Assembly (NCBI GenBank): GCA_036404435.1
Contig: DASWZN010000015.1
Location: forward strand, 124,001-188,000
DNA from: DASWZN01 sp036404435
GTDB taxonomy: Bacteria; Acidobacteriota; Terriglobia; Bryobacterales; Bryobacteraceae
Reading direction: 5' to 3'
Length of the DNA stretch: 64,000 bases
The position numbers were made by a program, and so were the translations under genes. This document shows, piece after piece, positions 44,896-52,262 of the stretch. Below the pieces are notes generated by a model. That model was not told the DNA's origin and did not search any database. It worked only from the letters and a program-made list of their open reading frames with translations. Positions within the stretch are counted from its first letter, which is position 1, and every line of letters starts with the position of its first letter.

Positions 44896-46737
44896 ATGCG
44901 CTATCGGGTAACGGTCCCGGATCGGGAATACTTCGACCGGAACATTCCGTGCCGCACGGCGTGTCCAATCCACACCGAATGCGGACGGTACGTTCAGGCT
45001 ATCGGCGTTTCCCGGGACGAGGAAGCGTATCTGCTGGCCCGGGCCCCGAACCCCTTCGCCTACGTTCTGGGCAGGATTTGCGCACATCCCTGCGAAGACG
45101 CCTGCCGGCGCGGCAAGATCGACGAGCCCATCGCGATCTGCGCGCTCAAGAGGTACGCCACCGAGCGCCACAACCTCGGCATGGGGCACGACCCCGCGCG
45201 CAAAGGCGCTCCGCCCGCTCCCAAGCGCGGGAAGCGGATCGCGATCGTGGGGGCGGGAGTGTGCGGCTTGACCTGCGCGCACGACCTCGCGCTTCTGGGT
45301 TACAGCGTCGAGGTCTTCGAATCCGCACCGGTCCCGGGCGGGATGCTCTACCTGGGCATCCCGCATTTCCGGTTGCCGCGGGAAATCATCAAGATGGAGA
45401 TCGACAACATACTGGCCCTGGGCGTGACCCTTCATACGCGCGTGACGCTGGGGCGGGATGTTACGTTCTCCGAACTCCGCTCCAGATTCGACGCCGTGCT
45501 GCTGGCCACCGGCTTGAACAAGGGCCGGGAATTGAAGGTTCCCGGCGGGCACCTGGACGGCGTATTGAACGGGATCGACTTCCTGATTAATGTCAACCTG
45601 GGCTACGAAGTCAACCTGGGCAAGAAGGTCGTAGTCGTGGGCGGCGGGAACGTGGCGGTGGACGTGGCGCGCTCGGCGTTGCGCCTGGTGCAGGAGCCCT
45701 CGTGGAACTCGGGCGCCGCCGAATCCGGCGCTGAAAGCCTGCAACCCGCGCTGGACGCGGCACGCATGGCGTTGCGTTCCGGCGCCGAGCAGGTGTGCCT
45801 GGTAAGTCTGGAATCCCGCGAGCAGATGCCGGCCTGGAAAGGCGAGGTCCAGGAGGCCGAACAGGAAGGCATCGTCGTCGAGAACGGATGGGGGCCGAAA
45901 GAGATTGTCGGCCAGGATGGCGTCGTCACCGGCCTGAAAGTGCGCCGCTGCATCTCGGTCTTTGACGAAAACGGCCGCTTCAACCCGGCCTTCAGCGACG
46001 AAGAGAAGCTGATCGCGGGCCATAGCGTGGTCCTGGCCATCGGCCAGCAAGCGGACCTCTCCTTTCTGGGGGGCGAGGAATCGGTGGAGATCACGCCGCG
46101 CGGAACTTTGAAGATCGACGAGAACCTGATGACCACGGCTGCGGGGGTCTTCGCCGGCGGCGATGTCGCGTTCGGCCCGCGGGTTCTGGTGGAAGGGGTC
46201 GCCAACGGGCATCGGGCCGCCCGGTCCATACACGTCTACCTCAACGGCAAGACGCAGAAAACGGTGCTGAGCCGGTTCCGCATCTTCAGCCAGTGGGAGA
46301 TGCCGCGCGGATTTCTGAGCACGCCCCGCCAGAAGATGCCGATGCTGCCAACCAACCGCCGGATCGGCATTGCCGAGGTGGAAATGGGCTTTGACGAGGC
46401 CCAGGGGCGCGCGGAGGGACTGCGCTGCCTGAAGTGCCAGGTCAACACGATCTTCGACGGCTCGAAGTGCATTCTCTGCAACGGGTGCGTGGATATCTGC
46501 CCGGAGCATTGTCTCCGGCTGGTGGATCTGACGCAGAATCAGGGGGACGCGCGGTACGAAGCCTTGATCGCAAAACGGTTCGGGGTCTCGGCGAGCGAAC
46601 TAGCCCCGCGACAAGGCGGCGCAATCGTCAAGGACGAAGAGAAATGCATCCGTTGTGCGCTCTGCGCCCAAAGATGCCCGACCCATGCGATCACAATGGA
46701 AGCCCTGGAGCAGCAGGAGCGCGAAGTATTTGAATGA
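44896..46737 (+). CDS. GltD-like FAD/NAD(P) oxidoreductase with C-terminal ferredoxin clusters
   Basis: A 613-residue cytoplasmic-type flavoprotein. The N-terminal cysteine-rich region (CRTACPIHTEC, ICAHPCEDACRRG) is the [4Fe-4S] domain of glutamate synthase small-subunit-like proteins. FAD binding is at IVGAGVCGLTCAHDLALLGY (about 117-136), the second nucleotide site at VVVVGGGNVAVDVAR, and a closing FAD motif at AAGVFAGGDVAFGPR. The C-terminus adds two 4Fe-4S sites, CILCNGCVDICPEHC and CIRCALCAQRCPTHA. Its stop overlaps the Rieske start by ATGA. Such modules pass electrons between NAD(P)H or ferredoxin and a membrane complex; here the partner is evidently the bc-type complex, in either direction. 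Confidence 0.85.
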   Translation: MRYRVTVPDREYFDRNIPCRTACPIHTECGRYVQAIGVSRDEEAYLLARAPNPFAYVLGRICAHPCEDACRRGKIDEPIAICALKRYATERHNLGMGHDPARKGAPPAPKRGKRIAIVGAGVCGLTCAHDLALLGYSVEVFESAPVPGGMLYLGIPHFRLPREIIKMEIDNILALGVTLHTRVTLGRDVTFSELRSRFDAVLLATGLNKGRELKVPGGHLDGVLNGIDFLINVNLGYEVNLGKKVVVVGGGNVAVDVARSALRLVQEPSWNSGAAESGAESLQPALDAARMALRSGAEQVCLVSLESREQMPAWKGEVQEAEQEGIVVENGWGPKEIVGQDGVVTGLKVRRCISVFDENGRFNPAFSDEEKLIAGHSVVLAIGQQADLSFLGGEESVEITPRGTLKIDENLMTTAAGVFAGGDVAFGPRVLVEGVANGHRAARSIHVYLNGKTQKTVLSRFRIFSQWEMPRGFLSTPRQKMPMLPTNRRIGIAEVEMGFDEAQGRAEGLRCLKCQVNTIFDGSKCILCNGCVDICPEHCLRLVDLTQNQGDARYEALIAKRFGVSASELAPRQGGAIVKDEEKCIRCALCAQRCPTHAITMEALEQQEREVFE

Positions 46738-47216
46738 GTCAGCAGGAGAAGAACAACGCCATGAACCGACGATCATTCCTGAGCTGGGGCGGGGCGGGTC
46801 TAGCGGCCCTGTGGGCTGCCATCGGGGTGAGCTTGGGGGCGGTGGTCCGGTTCCTCAGTCCGAGCGTCTACTACGAGCCCCCGCTGGACTTCAAGATCGG
46901 TCCCCCGGGGGATTTCGCTTTCGGCCCTCCGACTTTCCTCGCGGACGAGAAGATCTTCGTGTTCCGCGACCGGGAGAAAGGATTCGCGGTTGCCAGCGCC
47001 GTCTGCACCCATCTCGGCTGTACGGTCGGCTACTTCCAGAGCGACGCCAGTTTCCATTGTCCCTGCCACGGCAGCGTGTTTCGAGGCGATGGCTCGGTCC
47101 AACACGGCCCGGCGCCCAGGCCCCTGGAATGGTTCGAAGTGACTCTGGCCCGAGACGGACAACTGAAGGTGGATAAGGACCACGTGGTTCCCGGGTCCTA
47201 TCGCCTCATGGTGTGA
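46734..47216 (+). CDS. Rieske iron-sulfur protein
   Basis: A 160-residue subunit of a cytochrome bc-type complex. A twin-arginine motif NRRSFLSWGG (11-20) and a membrane segment anchor it; the [2Fe-2S] ligands are C91-H93 (CTHLGC) and C109-H112 (CPCHG). It carries electrons from quinol at the Qo site to the c-type heme protein. Overlaps the flavoprotein gene before and the cytochrome b gene after it (ATGA), so stoichiometric co-translation is likely. Confidence 0.95.
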   Translation: MSQQEKNNAMNRRSFLSWGGAGLAALWAAIGVSLGAVVRFLSPSVYYEPPLDFKIGPPGDFAFGPPTFLADEKIFVFRDREKGFAVASAVCTHLGCTVGYFQSDASFHCPCHGSVFRGDGSVQHGPAPRPLEWFEVTLARDGQLKVDKDHVVPGSYRLMV

Positions 47217-48505
47217 CGATGAATCCCCTACGAGATGCCTGGCAGTCGATCGTCCGGCGGGACCCGCTTTCCACCGACAAGGGGAAGTCCGAACTGGTCT
47301 TCCTCAACGTGTGGCTCCACATCCACCCCGCCAAGGTGCGCAAGGAGCACTTCAAGCTGAAGCACACCTGGTATCTGGGCTTCATTACGTTCTTCCTGTT
47401 CCTCATCTTGGTAACTACCGGCGTCGCGCTGATGTTTTATTACCGGCCGCAGTCGCCCCAGGCTTACCAGGACATGAAGGACCTCCGGTTCGTGGTCTTT
47501 CTCGGGCCGTTCCTGCGCAACATGCACCGCTGGTCGGCCCATGGCATGGTGATCTGCGTCTTCCTGCATATGTGCCGGGTCTTTTACACCGGCTCTTACA
47601 AGAAGCCGCGCCAGTTCAACTGGGTAGTTGGCGTCGGGCTGTTTCTGCTGACGCTCGGCCTTTCCTTCACCGGTTACCTGCTGCCGTGGGACCAACTGGC
47701 GTTCTGGGCGATCACGGTGGGGACCAACATCGGCAGCTATGCCCCCTTGGTTGGCTCCCGCCTCAGGGAGTTAATGCTGGGAGGACACGGCGTTGGCGAG
47801 TCCGCCCTGCTGCGCTTCTACGTGCTGCACGTGGCGGTGCTGCCCTCACTGATGGTCCTCCTGACCATGGTGCATTTCTGGAGGGTCCGTAAGGATGGAG
47901 GCCTCTCGCGACCGCTGTGGAAACTGAAGCCGGAAAGCTCCGCGCCGCTGGTGACCATTGGTGAAGCGGCGAACCCGGAACTTGCGATCACCCTCGTGCC
48001 CGCGGCAAGGGACAAAACCTACGGGCTGATGGAAGTGGTGACGGGCAAGCCGCTGTTCGAAACCGTGACCGAGGAAGAAGAAGAGGATACCGTCTTTTCC
48101 TATCCGTTCGCCTTCTTCCGCGAAGCCATCGCACTCCTGGCGACGGTGACCACCGTGATGGCGGTGTCGCTGTTTTGGAACGCGCCGCTCGAAGAACTGG
48201 CCAACCCCGCGAAGACGCCCAATCCCGCCAAGGCCCCGTGGTACTTTCTGGGGCTCCAGGAGTTAGTCAGCCATTCCGCGCTGCTGGGCGGAGTGGTGGT
48301 GCCGGGTCTCGCCGTGCTGGTGCTGCTTGCCATTCCCTACCTGGATTCGAACCCGAGCCGCCGGCCGGCAGAGCGGAAGTGGGCCATATGGGCGTTCACG
48401 GCGTTTGTCGTGGTCAACGTCGTTCTCATCGTCATCGGGACGCTCTTCCGGGGTCCGGGCTGGGCCCTGGTGCCACCATGGGTGCACGTCCCGGGAGTTG
48501 AGTAA
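47213..48505 (+). CDS. Cytochrome b of a bc-type quinol oxidoreductase
   Basis: A 430-residue membrane protein joining the b6-like four-helix part and the subunit-IV-like part. Heme-ligand histidines are in HRWSAHGMVICVFLHMCRVF and LHVAVLPSLMVLLTMVHFW. The Qo motif in the C-terminal part reads APWYFLGLQE where many complexes have PEWY. A charged insertion (TEEEEEDTVF) lies between the two halves. It oxidises quinol or, run in reverse, reduces quinone with electrons from high-potential cytochromes. Directly followed by the hexaheme cytochrome. Confidence 0.94.
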   Translation: MTMNPLRDAWQSIVRRDPLSTDKGKSELVFLNVWLHIHPAKVRKEHFKLKHTWYLGFITFFLFLILVTTGVALMFYYRPQSPQAYQDMKDLRFVVFLGPFLRNMHRWSAHGMVICVFLHMCRVFYTGSYKKPRQFNWVVGVGLFLLTLGLSFTGYLLPWDQLAFWAITVGTNIGSYAPLVGSRLRELMLGGHGVGESALLRFYVLHVAVLPSLMVLLTMVHFWRVRKDGGLSRPLWKLKPESSAPLVTIGEAANPELAITLVPAARDKTYGLMEVVTGKPLFETVTEEEEEDTVFSYPFAFFREAIALLATVTTVMAVSLFWNAPLEELANPAKTPNPAKAPWYFLGLQELVSHSALLGGVVVPGLAVLVLLAIPYLDSNPSRRPAERKWAIWAFTAFVVVNVVLIVIGTLFRGPGWALVPPWVHVPGVE

Positions 48506-49894
48506 ATGGAACGGATCATGCCGAAGCTCTTCTTTGCGCTCAGCCTCACCGCGCTGATTCTGATGCTTGCGGCCATCTGGCAGGCCAGTGCTCCGGCGTG
48601 GAAGAAGTACCAGCAGGAGTTCTATCGCATGGAAGCGCAGGGGGAACCGAACGCCGCCGCCAAAAGCGCCGTATCCACCGCGCCTCTGACCATCCGGCAG
48701 GTCCTGCTGCCAGGATTGCAGCGCGTGGACCGGTGCGGCACCTGCCACCTGGGAGTGGAAGACCCCACCATGAAGAGCGCCCCCCATCCGTTCGCATTCC
48801 ATCCCAACCTGGCGCCGCATGTTCCTTCCAAGTTCGGCTGCACGATTTGTCACGGCGGCCAGGGCTTGGCCACCGACAAGGAGAATGCCCACGGGCAGGT
48901 AGCGTTCTGGCAAGAGCCGTTGCTTCCGAAGGACTACATCCGCGCCTCCTGCGGGCGCTGCCACAAGGAAGGCGATGTGCCCGGAGTGCCGGAATTGGCG
49001 GAAGGCCGGCGCCTGTTTGAAACGCACGGCTGCCGCGGCTGTCACAAGCTGAACGGTATAGGTGGAAGCATCGGCCCGGACCTGACCGAGGAGGGCGCCA
49101 AGCGCCGCTATCCGCAGTGGCTGGAACACCATTTCCTCGAGCCCAACGCCGTATCCGCCGGTTCCGCGATGCCTGACTTCCACTTCACGCGGGAGCAGGC
49201 GCGCGCCCTGACGTTTTACATGCTCTCCCTCACCAGCGAGCAGATGGGAAGCTACTACTCCAGCGTGCGTGTGATTCCCAGCGCCACGTATGGCCGCCGG
49301 CTTTTTGTTGAGAAGAACTGCATCGTCTGCCACAGCATTGGCGGCGTGGGGGCCAAGGGCGGCCCGGACCTGCTCGGCGTCGCCAAGCAGCACTCCGCCG
49401 GGTGGCTGGACGAGCAACTGGTGAATCCCGAACTGGTGTATCCAGGAAGCACGATGCCGGCCTACGACATGGAGACGAATGCGAGGAAAGCGCTCATCGT
49501 TTTTCTGGCTTCGGCCACCGCGGACGATGCCCGGTCGATCCTCTCCGGGCGGCCTAGAGCGCTCAACGCCAAAGACGCGGCGATCGAGGCGGGCAGACAA
49601 AGCTTTGCTCGTTTTGGCTGCGTGGGCTGTCACGGCCTGGAACTGCAGGGCGGAGTGCCGAACCCCAACAGCCAGGGCGGTGAGGTGCCTTCGCTGCTGC
49701 ACGCGTCGCAAGACTATACCAAGGAGGAGGTCATCGGGATTATCCGCAACGGCAAGGTGCCCCCGCTGGCGGATCCGAAGAAGCCCGCCTCGCCGTTGTA
49801 CATGCCGTCCTGGAAGAACGTGCTCACGGAGGAAGACATCAATCGGATTGCCGACTATCTCTGGTCCCTGCAGCCCAAGACCGAGAGTTGGTAG
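48506..49894 (+). CDS. Membrane-anchored hexaheme c-type cytochrome of the bc-type complex
   Basis: A 462-residue protein with an N-terminal membrane anchor (8-27) and six heme sites: C77 (CGTCH), C112 (CTICH), C149 (CGRCH), C176 (CRGCH), C272 (CIVCH) and C372 (CVGCH). The first three are closely spaced as in multiheme electron wires; the last three are ordinary cytochrome c folds. It replaces cytochrome c1 or f as the electron exit of the complex. It begins at the base after the cytochrome b stop and closes the cluster. Confidence 0.9.
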   Translation: MERIMPKLFFALSLTALILMLAAIWQASAPAWKKYQQEFYRMEAQGEPNAAAKSAVSTAPLTIRQVLLPGLQRVDRCGTCHLGVEDPTMKSAPHPFAFHPNLAPHVPSKFGCTICHGGQGLATDKENAHGQVAFWQEPLLPKDYIRASCGRCHKEGDVPGVPELAEGRRLFETHGCRGCHKLNGIGGSIGPDLTEEGAKRRYPQWLEHHFLEPNAVSAGSAMPDFHFTREQARALTFYMLSLTSEQMGSYYSSVRVIPSATYGRRLFVEKNCIVCHSIGGVGAKGGPDLLGVAKQHSAGWLDEQLVNPELVYPGSTMPAYDMETNARKALIVFLASATADDARSILSGRPRALNAKDAAIEAGRQSFARFGCVGCHGLELQGGVPNPNSQGGEVPSLLHASQDYTKEEVIGIIRNGKVPPLADPKKPASPLYMPSWKNVLTEEDINRIADYLWSLQPKTESW

Positions 49895-50096
49895 CGTCCG
49901 GGCCCGCGAAGGTGCTCGGAAGACGGCGTGCAGGGCGCATTGAAGAGATTGGTCGGGCGGCCGGGATTCCACCCTGGGACCTCCATGTGGCTGTGACGCC
50001 GATGTTGGTTCTTATGCCCTGGGCTTGCCGAGCGGCCGCAGCCGTGCAGAGGCAGCACAAAAAGCGCTCTGTTAGTCGCCAGCATTTCGGCCTCGC

Positions 50097-50915
50097 TCAG
50101 CGAGGTGTCGTCGCTGGCGTTTGGAGCGACGCGTAAAACTGCCGCAGCCGCTCGCGGTATTCCGGGCCGGCGGCTTCGAGGATGTCGTTGTGATCGGCGC
50201 CGGCCACAATCCAGAGGGACTTCGGGCCGGACGCGGCTTCGTAGAGCTCGCGGCCGAGGCGGTAGGGCACGGTGCGGTCGCGGTCGCCGTGAATGACCAG
50301 CAGCGGGGCATGCACGCGCGCGACGCGGGATCTCGAGTCGAAACCCCAGAGCAGCAGCGGGCCGAGGACGGGAAGCGCCTGATCGGCCTCCGCGCGGAGC
50401 GAAGTGAAGGGCGCTTCGAGAATCAGGCCGGCGGCGGGGCGGCGCGTGGCCAGCTCCACCGCTACCGCCGAGCCCAGCGATTCGCCGTGCAGCACGATGG
50501 GCTTGCCCTGGGCGGCGACGTAGTCGTAGCCGGCGTCCGCATCCAGCGAGAGACCACGCTCGGAGGGCCGGCCCTGGCTGCCTCCGTAGCCGCGGTAGTC
50601 GATGATGAGCACGTCCGAGCCGGCCTCGACGATCGCGCGGATGTGCGGCCCGCGGTGGCCGATGTTGCCGGCGTTGCCGTGCAGGAACAGCGTGGCGAGG
50701 CGCGAGGCCTGGGACCGCACCCACCAGCCGTGGATTTTGACGCCGTCGCGGGCGCGGAGCCAGACGTCCTCGGCCCCGAGCGCGTCGCGCCAGGCCGGAT
50801 CGGGCAAGCTCGACGAGCCCTGGTAGACCACCCGCGAGGCCAGCCAGTGCAGCGCGCCGTAGGCGGCTATGGCGGCCAAGCCGTAAACGAGGAGCATCTT
50901 ACTGCTGTGGGGCAT
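50097..50915 (-). CDS. Membrane-anchored alpha/beta serine hydrolase
   Basis: About 272 residues from the ATG at PHSSKMLLVYG; a second ATG six codons later is possible. One N-terminal hydrophobic segment is followed by an alpha/beta hydrolase with HGNAGNIGHR (oxyanion), nucleophile GESLGSAV, Asp in HGDRDRTVP and His in GADHNDIL. This is the BEM46/DUF-type family of esterase/thioesterase-like proteins of unknown substrate. It stands apart from the exopolysaccharide pair upstream, with hairpin repeats between. Confidence 0.85.
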   Translation of the reverse strand: MPHSSKMLLVYGLAAIAAYGALHWLASRVVYQGSSSLPDPAWRDALGAEDVWLRARDGVKIHGWWVRSQASRLATLFLHGNAGNIGHRGPHIRAIVEAGSDVLIIDYRGYGGSQGRPSERGLSLDADAGYDYVAAQGKPIVLHGESLGSAVAVELATRRPAAGLILEAPFTSLRAEADQALPVLGPLLLWGFDSRSRVARVHAPLLVIHGDRDRTVPYRLGRELYEAASGPKSLWIVAGADHNDILEAAGPEYRERLRQFYASLQTPATTPR

Positions 50916-50924
50916 CGAACCTTG

Positions 50925-50964
50925 CGTCGAGATGAGTCTCGACGCGGCACGCAGGAGTGCGTGC
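50925..50964. repeat. Pair of adjacent hairpins
   Basis: CGTCGAGA-TGAG-TCTCGACG followed by GCACGCA-GGAG-TGCGTGC. Two perfect stems side by side between codirectional genes; no T-run. Looks like a REP-type palindromic unit or a processing/termination signal behind the glycosyltransferase gene. Confidence 0.5.
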
Positions 50965-50986
50965 GCCACAAGCACAAAAAACCTCC

Positions 50987-52258
50987 CTACGAGCCGGAGC
51001 CGGTGACTTCATAGCGTTCCGTCTTCGCCCATTTGATCTCGCGGCGGACGATGAAGTCGTCCCAGAACGCTACCGCCACCACCGGAATCCAGAGCTGGCA
51101 GTAGGTGAAGTACATCAGGCAGGTAAGAAGAATGTTGACCGGGGTGTCCTCGCCTTCGGCGCAGGAAAGCGCAATGACGAGTTGGCCGACGAAGGTGGCG
51201 TAGGCGAACACCCAGACCGTGGCGTACGGCCCGGGCACGGCGATTCGGATGAGCCCCGCCGCGCCGAGGACGAACAGAACGTCCGAAATCACCACGGCTA
51301 GGAAAAAGACGTAGTAAAGCGCGAGGGAGTAGAGCAATTCCCAGCCGATGCGCCGGGGCTTGGTCTTCAGCAGGCTTCCGGCGTACTTCCGAAAAAGGTA
51401 GTTGGAACCGCGCACCCAGCGGCGGCGCTGCCGGAACCAGACCTTCAGGCCCTCGGGCTCCTGTTCCCAGGTGATCGAATCGGGGACGAACTGGATGAGG
51501 TAGCCGGCCTGGTAGATGCGGATGCTCATCTCGGCGTCTTCCGTCAGTGCGGAGATGTCCCAACCGTTGAGCCGTTCGACCAGCGCCTTGCGGATGACGT
51601 AGTTGGTTCCGGGCAGCGTGGTGAGCCGCATCAGCATCCAGCGGCCGGCTTGCAGAATCCACTGGAAGCCGATGCCTTCGATGTTCAGGAAGCGCGTGAG
51701 GAAGGCGCGCTTGCGGTTCCAGGCGCGGTACATGCCTATTGCCGCGCCCAGCCTTGGATCGAGCACCAGTTTCTCGGCGAGCGGGCGGAGGGCGCCCGGT
51801 TCGGGGAGGTTGTCGGCGTCGTAGATGGCCAGGACCGGGTGGCGCGCCTGCGCGAGCGCGTAGTTCAGTGCGCCGGACTTGCCGCGCGCGGCCAGCGGGG
51901 CGGGGACGGCGAGCAGGCGCACGCGCGGATCCGCCGTGAAGCCCTCGACGACCGCCGCGGTCTTGTCGGTACTGCCATCGTTAATGATGAGGATCTCGAC
52001 CTTGTCCTGCGGGTAATCGAGCGCCACCAGCGCGCGGATGGTGTGCGCGATGACCTTTTCCTCGTTGTGGCAGGGCACCAGGATCGATACGGCCGGCAAA
52101 TCCGCGTCGGCGACGAAGGGGCCCTTGCCCCGTGCCAGCCGGTTCAGGCGGTAATAGCGGTGGCCCAGGAAGAAAAGCAGGCACTGGTAGCCGAGCATGA
52201 ACCAGATGAGGGTGACCGCCGCGACAAAGAGGCCGTCGATGAAGACGCTGGAGAACAT
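50987..52258 (-). CDS. Processive GT2 glycosyltransferase (PgaC/cellulose-synthase-like)
   Basis: About 423 residues: two N-terminal and four or so C-terminal membrane helices around a cytoplasmic GT-A domain. Signature residues are all present: IINDGSTD, the DxD in YDADNLPEP, the TED base (LTEDAEMS) and QRRRW (RQRRRWVRG). Enzymes of this plan polymerise beta-linked hexosamine or hexose chains and push them across the inner membrane. Start chosen from the ATG five bases after the upstream stop, giving SSVFIDGLFVAAV. It is the second gene of a two-gene operon with the deacetylase/hydrolase-like protein. Confidence 0.88.
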   Translation of the reverse strand: MFSSVFIDGLFVAAVTLIWFMLGYQCLLFFLGHRYYRLNRLARGKGPFVADADLPAVSILVPCHNEEKVIAHTIRALVALDYPQDKVEILIINDGSTDKTAAVVEGFTADPRVRLLAVPAPLAARGKSGALNYALAQARHPVLAIYDADNLPEPGALRPLAEKLVLDPRLGAAIGMYRAWNRKRAFLTRFLNIEGIGFQWILQAGRWMLMRLTTLPGTNYVIRKALVERLNGWDISALTEDAEMSIRIYQAGYLIQFVPDSITWEQEPEGLKVWFRQRRRWVRGSNYLFRKYAGSLLKTKPRRIGWELLYSLALYYVFFLAVVISDVLFVLGAAGLIRIAVPGPYATVWVFAYATFVGQLVIALSCAEGEDTPVNILLTCLMYFTYCQLWIPVVAVAFWDDFIVRREIKWAKTERYEVTGSGS

Positions 52259-52262
52259 GAAA

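Noticed and set aside
49895..50096. A gene in the gap between the hexaheme cytochrome and the serine hydrolase
   Set aside because: Only short GC-rich frames without ribosome sites or motifs are present.
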